Shown here in pieces: positions 7,756-16,992 of a stretch of DNA of 64,000 nucleotides. The notes beneath the pieces are model-generated. The model saw nothing but the letters and a program-made list of their open reading frames with translations. It searched no databases and was not told the DNA's origin. The stretch is from Phycisphaerales bacterium (GTDB lineage: Bacteria > Planctomycetota > Phycisphaerae > Phycisphaerales > UBA1924): the NCBI GenBank assembly GCA_029260265.1, contig JAJDDO010000026.1, forward strand, positions 372,001 to 436,000, written 5' to 3'. A program made the position numbers and the translations under genes. Positions within the stretch are counted from its first letter, which is position 1. Each line of letters starts with the position of its first letter.

Positions 7756-9618
7756 ATGGGAACAGGTCTGTTTAAGAATGTGGTTGGTAATCGGTTTGGG
7801 CTTGCCCGAGGCGAGAAGTTTGTCGCTGCAACAGGGCTTGGATTCGTATCGACACTTATACTCGCCTTCGCGATCATGGGCTGGGTCAGCACCCGTTCAA
7901 TCGAGCGCGCAAACGCTGATCTTATCGAGTCAAACGCGAGCCAGCTGGCGTCGGTGCTTGCATCCCAGGCAGAGCTGAGCCTTCGTGAGGGCGATTTGTC
8001 TGGATTGCGAAGGGTGGTGCTCGATGCAGCATCTTCGGGCGGAGTGGATCACTGCTCCGTCATAATCCCCGGCGGGGGGGTAGTCGCGTCGACTACAGTG
8101 ACCGAAATTACCATCGACTCGCTCGATGAAATAGAGCCGCTCGCTGGTGCAAGCGACCGTCTTGTTCGAGTCCTTGACGATGGGCGCATCGAGGTGCACG
8201 AGCCACTGCGGCTTGGTGATCAACCGATGCTTGTCCTCGAGATTACAACAACTGCCCGGGCAGATGGATCGGTCGCGGGATTTGTGCGGACTGCATCTGT
8301 TGGGATCGGCGTGGGCGGGCTCTTGGTCATGCTCTGGATTTATCGTCGATTCCGGTCCAAGCTCGGGGGGATCAGCGCCGTCGGAGAATCACTGATCGCG
8401 TTTTCCAGCGGCGAGCGTCGTGTGGATTGTCTCCGCGTCGGCGAGATGCTTGGCAGGGAGGCCGAGGCATTTAACTTGTTGCTTGCCGATCGCGAGGCTG
8501 TCGAGGATGCAGAGGCCGACACGGAAATCCGGATGAGTCTTCTTGCTCATGAAGGTGATGGCGCTGGGCTGAGAGAGGCGTGTGGTGCAATCACGCAGGG
8601 CGTAGTGATTGTTGATAGTGCTCTGAATGTTCAGTATGCAAACGGTGCAGGGTGCTCATTCCTGGGTCAAGATGATGCGAGAGAAGGCTGGCGAATTGAC
8701 GCAGAGCAATGTGGCGGGGTACTGGTTGATGCCGTCCGCGGAGTTCTTGACGGCGGTCAAGGGCAGCGTCGGGTGGTCGAACTGGGAGAGCTGTCTACAA
8801 ACGGGGTTGGGTCAGGTGTGCTCAAGGTGACCGTCACGCGCGTTGGTGAAAAAATCAGCGGGAGGGCCGTTCTGATTATCGAGGACATCACGCAGCAGCG
8901 GCTCTCTGATGAATCTCGCAACTCGCTGATGGCACAGGCAACGCATGAACTGCGAACGCCGTTGACCAATATAAGACTTTATGTAGAAGAAGCCATCGAT
9001 GCCGGTTCTGAAGACGAAGCGATGCGTGAGACCGCGTTGAATGTCATCAATAAGGAATCACGCCGGCTTGAGCGCGTCATCAGCGACATGATGAGTGTAT
9101 CCGAGATCGAAGCGGGCTCATTGTCGATTCGCGTTGGCGATCTCCGGGTTGATCAGATGGTCGAAGGTCTGAGTGCAGATTATCTTGCCCAGTCGAAGGA
9201 GAAAGAGATCTGCCTTTCGTTCGACCTGCCTCCAAAGCTGCCTGTGCTTTTGGCAGACCGAGATCGTGTGGAGCAAGCGTTGCATAACTTGATCGGTAAT
9301 GCGATGAAGTACACTCCTCGGGGCGGAGAGGTCTCGGTCCGGTTTGAGTTCGACGAGAGCGACACCATGCAGGTTCAGGTTATTGATACAGGTATCGGGA
9401 TCAAGGAAGAAGACTGCAACAAGATCTTTGACAAGTTCTATCGAGCTGATGATGGGCGGATTTCTGATATTACAGGTTCCGGGCTTGGGTTGGCGCTTGC
9501 TCGTGAAGTTGCAAGGTTGCACGGCGGCGACATCACGGTGGAGTCAGAGGTCGATCACGGTAGCACATTTACACTCACAATCCCATCGGCGACAGGCACC
9601 ATGAGCAAGGCGGCATAA
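7756..9618 (+). CDS. Membrane sensor histidine kinase
   Basis: Two-component sensor kinase, probably reading a periplasmic signal. Two membrane segments (about 22-44 and 180-197) flank a roughly 135-residue periplasmic domain. A PAS-like region follows at about 270-385 (VVIVDSALNVQYAN). The HisKA domain carries the phosphorylated His397 in ATHELRTPLTNI. The ATPase domain has the N box NLIGNAMKYTP, G1 DTGIGI, F box FDKFYR and G2 GSGLGLAL. No response regulator is adjacent on this strand; the nearest is the single-receiver protein at 20873-21268. It is ten bases ahead of a STAS gene and the secretion ATPase, so it is the first gene of that operon and probably regulates it or is regulated with it. 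Confidence 0.93.
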   Translation: MGTGLFKNVVGNRFGLARGEKFVAATGLGFVSTLILAFAIMGWVSTRSIERANADLIESNASQLASVLASQAELSLREGDLSGLRRVVLDAASSGGVDHCSVIIPGGGVVASTTVTEITIDSLDEIEPLAGASDRLVRVLDDGRIEVHEPLRLGDQPMLVLEITTTARADGSVAGFVRTASVGIGVGGLLVMLWIYRRFRSKLGGISAVGESLIAFSSGERRVDCLRVGEMLGREAEAFNLLLADREAVEDAEADTEIRMSLLAHEGDGAGLREACGAITQGVVIVDSALNVQYANGAGCSFLGQDDAREGWRIDAEQCGGVLVDAVRGVLDGGQGQRRVVELGELSTNGVGSGVLKVTVTRVGEKISGRAVLIIEDITQQRLSDESRNSLMAQATHELRTPLTNIRLYVEEAIDAGSEDEAMRETALNVINKESRRLERVISDMMSVSEIEAGSLSIRVGDLRVDQMVEGLSADYLAQSKEKEICLSFDLPPKLPVLLADRDRVEQALHNLIGNAMKYTPRGGEVSVRFEFDESDTMQVQVIDTGIGIKEEDCNKIFDKFYRADDGRISDITGSGLGLALAREVARLHGGDITVESEVDHGSTFTLTIPSATGTMSKAA

Positions 9619-9628
9619 GGAGCGACGG

Positions 9629-9967
9629 ATGCGGATCGAAGAATCTCAGCACGGAGCGGTGAGCGTTATTCGCCCGTCGGGAGCACTGGCGAGCAAGGGC
9701 GACGCAGCGCAGCTCGATGAGCATGCTGCTCAGGCGGTCAAGGTATCGCTTGGGCGCGTCGTGCTCGATGCTACCGATATTTCTTATATTGATTCAAATG
9801 GCCTTGAAGCCCTGGTGGATATATCAGATCGGCTTTCGAGCAGTGGGAAATCGTTTCGGATCTGCTGTGTCGGCGACACGCTGCGCGAGGTGCTCGCGGT
9901 GACCGAGTTGTCCTCAAAGTTTCAGCAGTACGAGAATGTCCAAGCGGCGGTCAGGAGTTTTCTGTAG
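9629..9967 (+). CDS. STAS-domain protein (anti-sigma factor antagonist type)
   Basis: A single STAS domain of 112 residues. Such proteins switch partners in response to phosphorylation of a conserved serine. The motif VVLDATDISYIDSNGLEAL holds the serine in the DSNG position (about residue 56), as in SpoIIAA/RsbV homologues. A GGAG site precedes the ATG, and the stop codon touches the GTG start of the secretion ATPase. No anti-sigma kinase of the RsbW type is nearby; the upstream histidine kinase is of the HisKA class and not an RsbW analogue. Its partner is therefore unknown. The coupling to secretion genes is seen; the regulatory role is inferred. Confidence 0.88.
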   Translation: MRIEESQHGAVSVIRPSGALASKGDAAQLDEHAAQAVKVSLGRVVLDATDISYIDSNGLEALVDISDRLSSSGKSFRICCVGDTLREVLAVTELSSKFQQYENVQAAVRSFL

Positions 9968-11755
9968 GTGGACCACGAGAAGCAGCCATCCCAGCGTATC
10001 GCCAGGGCTCAGCGGCCAAGGCTCGTTGGTGAAGTTCTCGTTTCAGACGGGCACATCACCGAAGACGAGCTTTCGCGCGCACTGGCGGAACAGAAATCCG
10101 CGGGGCAGAGGCTCGGTGAGTTGTTGGTCAGCCAAGGCACCGTATCGGGCATGACGCTCGTGCGTTCATTAGCCAAATGCCTCGGCGTGCGTGGGGTCCA
10201 GCTCCGTCATGGGCTGCTCGACACTTCGCTGATTTCATTGATCGGCGAAGAGGAAGCCGAGCGTTTGAAGGTCATCCCGATGTTCCGTGTGCATGACACG
10301 CTGACCGTCGCGATGGTTGAGCCGCAGAGCCTGCCCACCATCGACCGTCTCCGCGATCTGACCGGGCTCAAGATTCGTCCAGTCTTGGCGCTTGAGGACA
10401 ACATTCTTGAGTACATCAAGAAGTACGCCGGGGGTGATGTTGATGTCGACGCATTCCTTACGAGCTTGGCTGAGAGTGATGTAGAAGTTGTCGAGCGTGA
10501 ACGCATCGACGAAGGGCCAGCGACTGATCTTGATCAGATGATCGAGGGCTCACCGATTGTCAATCTTGTCAATGTGGCGCTGATTACTGCTGTGAAAGAT
10601 AAGGCATCAGATATTCATATCGAGCCAAGCGCGAATGGTACGAGGATTCGATACCGCATTGACGGTGGACTCCGAAACCTCATGAAACCACCGCCCGGGA
10701 TGCATGCAGCGATTGTCAGCCGTGTAAAGATCATCGGGAAGATGGATATTGCAGAGAAGAGGCTTCCGCAGGAGGGTCGTGTCCGGATTGTTGCAGAAGG
10801 GCGCGAGATCGATCTTCGCGTGTCGAGCATTCCGACGCTCTTGGGCGAGAAACTTGTGATCCGTATTCTTGATAAACAGAACCTGCAGGTGCGGATGGAA
10901 GATCTTGGCTTCCGCACAGAGGTGCTCGAAGGTTTTCAGCGTGTGCTCAAGCTGACCCACGGAATGGTTCTGGTCACCGGCCCGACCGGGTCAGGGAAGA
11001 CGACCACGCTGTACTCGGCGTTGGATCTCCTGCGGAGCCCAGAGCACAACATTGTGACGGTTGAGGATCCGGTTGAATACCAGCTTGATCTCATCAATCA
11101 GATCCAGGTTCATGATGCAATCGGGCTCAGCTTTGCTCGGACACTGCGATCTATTTTGCGACAGGATCCCGATATAATTATGATCGGCGAGATCCGCGAT
11201 GGAGAGACCGCCGCGGTCGCGGTCCAAGCCGCGCTGACCGGGCACGGTGTGCTGGCAACGCTGCATACGAATGACGCGCCGGGTGCGGTGGCAAGATTGA
11301 TGGATATGGATGTTCAACCCTACTTGCTCAGTTCGGCACTCAACGGTGTTGTCGCTCAGCGGTTAGCACGGACAACCTGCGGCTCTTGTGAGATGAAATA
11401 CTATCCGAGTGAGCAGGTGCTTCAAGATGCGGGCTTATCGCACATGAGCGGGCGTGCATTTCGCAAGGGCGGCGGTTGTTCAGAATGCCACGATACCGGA
11501 TTCCAAGGGCGAATGGGCATTTATGAGTTTATGGAAGTCACACCAGAAATACGCCGCATGATCTACCGGAATGCGCCGACTCACCAGATCCGTTCTGAAC
11601 TCCAGCACATCGGGCAAAAATCGCTTCGAGATGAGGGTGTTCAGCTCGCGCTCGATCAGAAAACAAGCCTTGAAGAGATCCTGCGCGTGACCCATACCGA
11701 TGATGGAGACAGTGAAGAAGATGACTCGATGGTTGTCAGCGGGGAGGCAGCATGA
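9968..11755 (+). CDS. Type II secretion / type IV pilus assembly ATPase (GspE/PilB family)
   Basis: Cytoplasmic hexameric ATPase that drives assembly of the pilus or pseudopilus. The N-terminal region (residues about 15-150) fits the MshEN domain, a known c-di-GMP binding module (LGELLVSQGTVS, then VIPMFRVHDTLTVAMV). The catalytic part has Walker A GPTGSGKTTT (about 338-347), the Asp box TVEDPVEYQ, Walker B IIMIGEIRDGETA and the His box LATLHTNDAP. A metal-binding four-Cys segment lies near 470-505 (CGSC and CSEC). It starts at GTG, directly after the STAS stop, and its end overlaps the next gene by four bases. No PilT-type second ATPase is present in the window. Confidence 0.95.
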   Translation: MDHEKQPSQRIARAQRPRLVGEVLVSDGHITEDELSRALAEQKSAGQRLGELLVSQGTVSGMTLVRSLAKCLGVRGVQLRHGLLDTSLISLIGEEEAERLKVIPMFRVHDTLTVAMVEPQSLPTIDRLRDLTGLKIRPVLALEDNILEYIKKYAGGDVDVDAFLTSLAESDVEVVERERIDEGPATDLDQMIEGSPIVNLVNVALITAVKDKASDIHIEPSANGTRIRYRIDGGLRNLMKPPPGMHAAIVSRVKIIGKMDIAEKRLPQEGRVRIVAEGREIDLRVSSIPTLLGEKLVIRILDKQNLQVRMEDLGFRTEVLEGFQRVLKLTHGMVLVTGPTGSGKTTTLYSALDLLRSPEHNIVTVEDPVEYQLDLINQIQVHDAIGLSFARTLRSILRQDPDIIMIGEIRDGETAAVAVQAALTGHGVLATLHTNDAPGAVARLMDMDVQPYLLSSALNGVVAQRLARTTCGSCEMKYYPSEQVLQDAGLSHMSGRAFRKGGGCSECHDTGFQGRMGIYEFMEVTPEIRRMIYRNAPTHQIRSELQHIGQKSLRDEGVQLALDQKTSLEEILRVTHTDDGDSEEDDSMVVSGEAA

Positions 11756-12969
11756 GCTATTCATACGAAGCCTACGACAGCTCTGGTGCTTTACAGAGTG
11801 GGACTATTGAGGCCGCATCAAGAGAAGAAGCGACCGAACTCCTTCGGATCAAAAAACTGTTTGTGAGCAACATTGTTGAAGGCAGCACGAAGCAAAGAAA
11901 ACGGTCAAAGCCGCGCAGCGGCAAGCGGGTTTCATCGAAAACAATTGCGGTCTTCGCTCGCGAGTTGGCGGTGCTGGTCTCGACAGGAACGCCGATCTTG
12001 GACGCGATTCAATCGCTGAAACGGCAATCGCGTGATGAGAACTGGGTTGCGGTGCTCACCGATGTTCAGCATCGGCTCGAAGAGGGAGACTCGCTGAGTG
12101 CGGCTCTTGATACACATTCGAGGGTCTTCGATTCGGTGTTTAGATCACTGGTCGCTGCGGGTGAATCCAGCGGGCATCTTGATTCGATGCTGACGCGTCT
12201 TGCGATCCTTACTCGAAAACAGGCACAGATAAAAGCAAACCTCTCGGGGGCGATGGTGTATCCCATTCTGCTTACATGCATTTCAATTATCGTGCTTGGC
12301 GTGATGATTGGCGTGGTGCTCCCACGGTTCTCGGGGTTGTTTGAGACGCTCGATACGCCGCTGCCCCCAACAACCAAATTACTAATGGGTGTATCTGATA
12401 TCATGCGCAGCTATTGGTGGGGGATCATCCCCGCGTTTGTGATTGGTGTTGGAGCTTTGGTCGCGTGGCTCCGTGGTGAATCAGGATCGAATCTGATCGG
12501 GCGGCTCGCATTGCGGGCACCCAAGATCGGGCTTGTGTACCGTCAGTTCAGCACCGCTCGGATCACCAGGCTGATGGGCGTTCTGCTCGATGCCCATGTG
12601 CCGATGCTCGACGCGATCAACCTGACACGCGAGTCGGTCAATCATCAGATGTATCGTGCGATGCTTACGAACGCAGAAAAATCGGTCACCAAGGGCGAAC
12701 CGATCAGTTCCGCGTTCGATCGAGGTGGGCTGATTGTTCCATCGGTCGTCGAAGCGGTGAGAAACGGTGAGCAATCGGGCAGGCTGGCCGATGTGCTCGG
12801 CACGGTATCAGATTACCTTGATGAAGAAAACGAGACTGTTATCCGATCGATCTCAAGCATCATTGAGCCGGTGATTATGATTGTGCTTGGGATCTTTGTT
12901 GGGATTGTCGCAGTGAGCATGTTCTTACCGCTGTTCGATCTGACGGCTGCCGCGGGCGGGGGTGGGTGA
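11752..12969 (+). CDS. Type II secretion / type IV pilus inner-membrane platform protein (GspF/PilC family)
   Basis: Polytopic platform protein on which the ATPase turns. Two GspF repeats are visible, at about residues 68-192 (VFARELAVLVSTGTPILDAI) and 270-393 (TARITRLMGVLLDAHVPMLDAI). Membrane segments lie near 170-195, 223-243 and 370-395. Length of 405 residues is normal. It overlaps the ATPase gene in an ATGA and the next gene in a TGATG. The C-terminus ends in a run of glycines. Confidence 0.95.
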   Translation: MSYSYEAYDSSGALQSGTIEAASREEATELLRIKKLFVSNIVEGSTKQRKRSKPRSGKRVSSKTIAVFARELAVLVSTGTPILDAIQSLKRQSRDENWVAVLTDVQHRLEEGDSLSAALDTHSRVFDSVFRSLVAAGESSGHLDSMLTRLAILTRKQAQIKANLSGAMVYPILLTCISIIVLGVMIGVVLPRFSGLFETLDTPLPPTTKLLMGVSDIMRSYWWGIIPAFVIGVGALVAWLRGESGSNLIGRLALRAPKIGLVYRQFSTARITRLMGVLLDAHVPMLDAINLTRESVNHQMYRAMLTNAEKSVTKGEPISSAFDRGGLIVPSVVEAVRNGEQSGRLADVLGTVSDYLDEENETVIRSISSIIEPVIMIVLGIFVGIVAVSMFLPLFDLTAAAGGGG

Positions 12970-13991
12970 TGCTCACAGGGCTACGGACATCATGCTCGGC
13001 GATTGGCATAACACACGATGCCAATGAGTTCCGTGCTGTACAGTTGATTCGATCGGGCAATGAGGACCGCTTGCTCGCCGCCGCATCCTTTCCGCGGATG
13101 ATCGCGGGTGGGGCAGATCTGAATGCCGAAGAGCTGCGTTGGGTTGGATCGATGCTCGCCAGGCGAGGATTTGCAGGGAACAATATCTCGATTCTGCCCG
13201 ATTCAAAGTGGTGCTCATCTCATATCCTTGAGTTACCGCCTGTCGAGAGTATTTCGATCAAAAAGCAACTCGCGAGGGTAGAAGTCGCCAGAGAGCGCAA
13301 GGGTGCACCAGACTCCTTTGAGATTGGGATCTGGGATCTGCCGCAGAAAGGGCGAATGCGAGAATCAATGATCGTCTCTTGCGAGCGGGCGAAGATTGAC
13401 TCATCGCTCGCACTGCTTGACGAGGTCGGATTCGACGCGTCCGCGATCGGATTGCCCGAACAAGCCCTCACTTGCGTATCGCAAGAGCCAAGCACTGAGC
13501 AGGGGATTGTCGGGTATCTGCATATTGGCTGGGATTCTTCCTTTGCAGTCATCACGAATGGTGGTTCGGTCGTGTACACGAGGCGGGTAGAGCATGGTCT
13601 TCGCGAGGTCCACGAGCAACTGCGCGAGCAGTTTGGATTTGGGGAACTCCAGTTGAGCCGTCTTCTCTCACGGCTGCAGTGCAATCAACTCGCAGCCTAT
13701 GAGCGTCCTGCACAAGACCTCTGGGCCGGGCTCATTGGAGCGTTGGTGAGTGAGCTTGATGTCGCGGTGCGTTATGTATCTCATGCTTACCGCATGGCGG
13801 ATCTGGGCTTGGTGTACATCAGTGGATATGGATCAGCCTGCAGAGATTTGCTCGAACTTGTTGATGATGTTCTCGGAATGCCGGTGCATCCTCTGGTCGC
13901 CCCTGCGCTGAGTGAATCCGGAATGAAGGATGAGCAGTGTGCGCTCTTTGCAATGCCTTATGGCCTGGCTGCGAGGTACGCAGCCGCATGA
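12969..13991 (+). CDS. PilM-like actin-fold protein of the secretion/pilus operon
   Basis: Probably the cytoplasmic actin-like protein that couples to the PilN/PilO pair (PilM), or the equivalent part of GspL. Sequence match is weak, but the fold pattern is visible: strand pattern of an ATPase subdomain near the N-terminus, LPPVESISIKKQL near residue 90, LDEVGFDASAIGLPEQAL near 155 and YLHIGWDSSFAVITNGG near 180, the last being a phosphate-binding type turn. VYISGYGSACRDLLELV near 280 is typical of the PilM end. Start is ATG 12969, in TGATG overlap with gspF; a GTG at 12966 is possible. The position between pilC and pilN homologues supports the call. Confidence 0.75.
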   Translation: MLTGLRTSCSAIGITHDANEFRAVQLIRSGNEDRLLAAASFPRMIAGGADLNAEELRWVGSMLARRGFAGNNISILPDSKWCSSHILELPPVESISIKKQLARVEVARERKGAPDSFEIGIWDLPQKGRMRESMIVSCERAKIDSSLALLDEVGFDASAIGLPEQALTCVSQEPSTEQGIVGYLHIGWDSSFAVITNGGSVVYTRRVEHGLREVHEQLREQFGFGELQLSRLLSRLQCNQLAAYERPAQDLWAGLIGALVSELDVAVRYVSHAYRMADLGLVYISGYGSACRDLLELVDDVLGMPVHPLVAPALSESGMKDEQCALFAMPYGLAARYAAA

Positions 13992-14587
13992 GCACATCAT
14001 CCAACAACATAAACCTGCTTCCAGAATCACGGATCATGCATCGCCAAAGAGCGCGGGTAATCTCGCGCTGGGCGCTTGCCTTGATGCTGGGTGCGTTTGT
14101 ATGCGGGCTGCCGGTTCTTGTCGTCACGATTTCGCCTCACGGTGCGGACAACTCGCTCGTACTTCGAACAGTAGAAAACGCCGAAAGGTCTGAATCGGCG
14201 ATGCTCGAAAACCAGGCGTTACAAAAGAAACTCGTTGCGCTCTCCACCCAGAGCGAGGCGGTGCGAATGCTCGAACGCCGGGTCGATTGGAGCGGTATAT
14301 TCAGGGGACTGGCATCCGCAGCCAACGGGCGTGCCTGGTTAGACCACATCGAGTGCGGCACAGACCAAGATCAGCGAGCTGATCGGATAGAGGTCCAAAT
14401 CCGCGGGTTTGCAGATTCGCAAGGTGCAGCCAGAGGCTTTGTCGTCGCGATCGAGGAACTCGGGTTGTTTGATGAGATTGTACTCAACGATACAACGCGG
14501 ATGGTCACACAAGAAGTGGAGCGCGTCCGTTTCCAAATCACGCTTGTTCTGGATCCACAGCTCATAAAGAGCGGGGGTGGTGGGTGA
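13988..14587 (+). CDS. PilN-like inner-membrane protein
   Basis: Bitopic membrane protein resembling PilN/GspL of the alignment subcomplex. The start at ATG 13988 overlaps the upstream stop in an ATGA and gives the N-terminus MSTSSNNINLLPESR; the INLLP motif is the hallmark by which PilN binds PilM. One membrane segment follows at about residues 26-47. Next comes a coiled-coil-like stretch (about 60-100) and a ferredoxin-like C-terminal domain with VQIRGFADSQGAA and FVVAIEELGLF. Length of 199 residues is normal for PilN. Confidence 0.8.
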   Translation: MSTSSNNINLLPESRIMHRQRARVISRWALALMLGAFVCGLPVLVVTISPHGADNSLVLRTVENAERSESAMLENQALQKKLVALSTQSEAVRMLERRVDWSGIFRGLASAANGRAWLDHIECGTDQDQRADRIEVQIRGFADSQGAARGFVVAIEELGLFDEIVLNDTTRMVTQEVERVRFQITLVLDPQLIKSGGGG

Positions 14588-15144
14588 AACTACTTGATGC
14601 AATCTCGAAGCTTCCAACAAAGAGCATCCATGCATTCTGTGCGGGTGGGCTCGTTGTGATGGTTTCTGGCGCGACCTGGATAGTTTATCAAACGATCGAA
14701 CAAGGCGCATCACTGAGCAGCCTCACACAGGTCGAGCATGCTCAGAGTATTCTCAAACTCTCAGAGCAGACAGAATCAAGCATCGATCTGCACACACAGA
14801 TCGAGAAGTTCCAGCACCGGGTTGATTCGCTGCCCACACTTGAGCCTGCATCCGCGTACAACAAGAGATCGGCGATCATCGCGTCGATCGCGGAAGACTC
14901 CGGCGTTCGGATCGACGCACTCCAGCCGGAAACTCAGCAATCGGAGGGGCGTGTGTCCTGGTTGCCGATCAGTTGCGATGGGGCCGGGCAGATTGATGCC
15001 ATCATGAAATGGATGAACTCGCTTGAGCAGGGCTGGCCCGATACGGTTGTTCAATCAATCTCGATTGACTCTGGATTATCGGATGGGTTGATCCGTGTGC
15101 GCATTGTGTTCCGGTGGTATGTCCTCGCTGATGCATCAGGCTAA
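14584..15144 (+). CDS. PilO-like inner-membrane protein
   Basis: Partner of the PilN-like protein. It starts with GTG in a GTGA overlap. It has one N-terminal membrane segment (about 18-38), a helical stretch (about 45-90), and a C-terminal domain with ISCDGAGQIDAIMKWMNSLE, the typical PilO/GspM feature of a residue-sparing fold. I see no specific motif beyond size (186 residues), topology and gene order, so the name is positional. Confidence 0.7.
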   Translation: MKLLDAISKLPTKSIHAFCAGGLVVMVSGATWIVYQTIEQGASLSSLTQVEHAQSILKLSEQTESSIDLHTQIEKFQHRVDSLPTLEPASAYNKRSAIIASIAEDSGVRIDALQPETQQSEGRVSWLPISCDGAGQIDAIMKWMNSLEQGWPDTVVQSISIDSGLSDGLIRVRIVFRWYVLADASG

Positions 15145-15197
15145 AAATTGCACGAGAATCGCTTGCAGAGCCCAGACTTGAATTGGCTAATACCGTC

Positions 15198-15740
15198 ATG
15201 GGACTATCAACAGAGCGAAAAGTGTTTTTGGGGTTGTTTATTGTAGCGGGCGGCGCGTTTCTCTTGGATCAAGCCATCCTTGGGCCGAGCAGCGCTGAAG
15301 CATCACCAATTGATGTCGGGCTGGAACTGCTCTCTGAATCGATCGCCGATCCAAGCAAGGTCATCAATTCAGAGACGCTGAATGAGTTGAGCGCGGCTTC
15401 TGTGCTCAACGAACGGCTCGAAGCGGTGAGTGCCGGCATCAATGATCAGGCCTCTCTCAATGGGTTGTTCACCGATCCAGCGATCGTGATGAACGCAATA
15501 GAGTCAGGGGTTCAGCCTGAATCCGCACGCGGCGCGCCGGCGGTGACGATCACCTTGCCGAGTTTGTCAGCGGTGATGCCCTCGAAGAGTGGTGGGGCGG
15601 CGGTGCTCAATGGTGTGCTCGTCCGTGCCGGCGATGTGTCTCAAGATGGGTTCCGCCTGATAACTGTGCAGAAGCGATCGATTACCATCGAGAAATCAGG
15701 CAAAAAGTACGAGTTGGAACTCCCCGTCCTCGGCGGATAA
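15198..15740 (+). CDS. PilP/GspC-like membrane-anchored protein
   Basis: A bitopic protein with one N-terminal membrane segment (about residues 10-28, FLGLFIVAGGAFLL) and a periplasmic part. The last 50 residues follow the pattern of the GspC/PilP homology region: AAVLNGVLVRAGDVSQDGFRL, then a short strand, then YELELPV. These proteins link the inner-membrane alignment complex to the secretin. ATG 15198 is preferred; a TTG 15 bases upstream is in frame. No secretin gene (gspD/pilQ) is found in this window. The function is inferred from position and C-terminal pattern. Confidence 0.6.
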   Translation: MGLSTERKVFLGLFIVAGGAFLLDQAILGPSSAEASPIDVGLELLSESIADPSKVINSETLNELSAASVLNERLEAVSAGINDQASLNGLFTDPAIVMNAIESGVQPESARGAPAVTITLPSLSAVMPSKSGGAAVLNGVLVRAGDVSQDGFRLITVQKRSITIEKSGKKYELELPVLGG

Positions 15741-15880
15741 TCAACCGTACCGGTTATAACGCCTGGCGAGCCATGTTCAGGGGGGCAGATCCCTCGCGAG
15801 CAAAGATGCCCGTCAATAATTCCGATGAAGTAGGTATACACGGAGCAACGGCTGCTCCATCACCTTCTAGGAGAGACACC

Positions 15881-16372
15881 ATGCTCGCAACAGCAATGCC
15901 AAGTACGCCAAACAATCATGCTCGTCGGGCATTCAGCCTTATCGAGCTCGTCATCGTCGTCGTGATCATCGGAATCATTGGCGCCATCGCTATCCCACGC
16001 ATGAGTCGTGGTGCTGCGGGTGCTGCCGATTCAGGTCTGACCGCTGATGTCGCTGTTCTCCGCAGTGCAATCGACCTCTTCAAGGCAGAGCACGGCGGCG
16101 TTGCCCCTACACTGGCAACCATCGAGGCTCAGCTCACCACCTACACCAACGCAGCCGGTGCCGCGAATGCAACGAAAACGACAGAATACTACTTCGGTCC
16201 TTACCTCCGCGAGATCCCCAAGCTCAAGGTAGGAACCAACAAGGGTCAGAACGCGGTCGTCGCCACACAAGGCGGAACAGCCGCGGGCTGGGTATACGCC
16301 AGCGGCGAGATCAGCGCCAATCTCCCTGATACAGAACTTGATGCCGAAGGCAAGAAGTACAACACCTACTAA
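15881..16372 (+). CDS. Major type II pseudopilin (GspG-like)
   Basis: Probable major pseudopilin of the system. The leader ends in RRA, followed by FSLIELVIVVVIIGIIGAIA, with the usual Glu at position 5 of the mature protein; the residue before cleavage is Ala where Gly is more common. After the hydrophobic helix there is a short helical region and a Gly/Ala/Thr-rich globular part (163 residues in all) with the GspG-like ending GWVYASGEI. The start ATG 15881 has AGGAGAG directly upstream. A strong hairpin follows at 16400-16430, and this may let the gene be expressed above its neighbours. Confidence 0.88.
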   Translation: MLATAMPSTPNNHARRAFSLIELVIVVVIIGIIGAIAIPRMSRGAAGAADSGLTADVAVLRSAIDLFKAEHGGVAPTLATIEAQLTTYTNAAGAANATKTTEYYFGPYLREIPKLKVGTNKGQNAVVATQGGTAAGWVYASGEISANLPDTELDAEGKKYNTY

Positions 16373-16399
16373 ACAGCCCGTGATCGGATGTCTTTACCA

Positions 16400-16430
16400 C
16401 GCCCCGGTCATAATGATCGGGGCGTTCTTG
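16400..16430 (+). terminator. Terminator-like hairpin after the major pseudopilin
   Basis: Ten-base stem CGCCCCGGTC / GATCGGGGCG (one G-T pair) around a five-base ATAAT loop, followed by TTCTTGATT. It sits between the major pseudopilin and the minor pseudopilin genes on the same strand, so it is more likely a partial terminator or mRNA-stabilising hairpin than an operon end. Confidence 0.7.
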
Positions 16431-16455
16431 ATTCAGGACTTTCAAGGAGCTGATA

Positions 16456-16992
16456 ATGCGTCGCGGGTTCTCGCTCATTGAGATTGTCATCACGCTGAGT
16501 ATCCTCGGTATTATCGCCGCGATGGCGATGCCCCGGTACACCGATGCATCCGACGGGTACAAGCTGGACTCCGCCGAAAGACAAATCCGCAGCACGCTTC
16601 AAAGCTGGAGCAAGCGGGTAGACGCATCCTCCGAGCTTCACACCGTGTACTTTGACATCGCGGCCGAAAAACTGTACCTCTATAAGGGTACTGCTCAACT
16701 GGCGAAAACACCTGTGGACACGCTTGATCTTGGCTCAACACCCTTCAAGGTGAACCTGTTTTCAACAAGCCTGGTTGATCCAAACAATCAACTGGTCATC
16801 AATGGGCACGGGTTGTTTGAGAGGGATGCGACGGTTCTTATCTACATCGGGAAGCGGCAAGGGCTGGAGTTTACCATCCGGGGTGGCGGGAATACCAGGT
16901 ACCCGATCGCAGCAGATGTGCCAACGCGATTTATTGGGCAACCTGCTTTCGCAGAGCCCGTCAGCGTTGGGTTCAGTGAGATTTCGCCATGA
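16456..16992 (+). CDS. Minor pseudopilin (GspH-like)
   Basis: A 178-residue pseudopilin with a very short leader, MRRG, followed by FSLIEIVITLSILGIIAAMAM. The globular part has strands around LHTVYFDIAAEKLYLYKG and ends LEFTIRGGGNTRYPI. Length and the single leader fit GspH. An AAGGAG ribosome binding site stands six bases before the ATG. Its stop overlaps the next start in an ATGA. Placement after the major pseudopilin is the usual G-H-I-J order. Confidence 0.82.
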   Translation: MRRGFSLIEIVITLSILGIIAAMAMPRYTDASDGYKLDSAERQIRSTLQSWSKRVDASSELHTVYFDIAAEKLYLYKGTAQLAKTPVDTLDLGSTPFKVNLFSTSLVDPNNQLVINGHGLFERDATVLIYIGKRQGLEFTIRGGGNTRYPIAADVPTRFIGQPAFAEPVSVGFSEISP

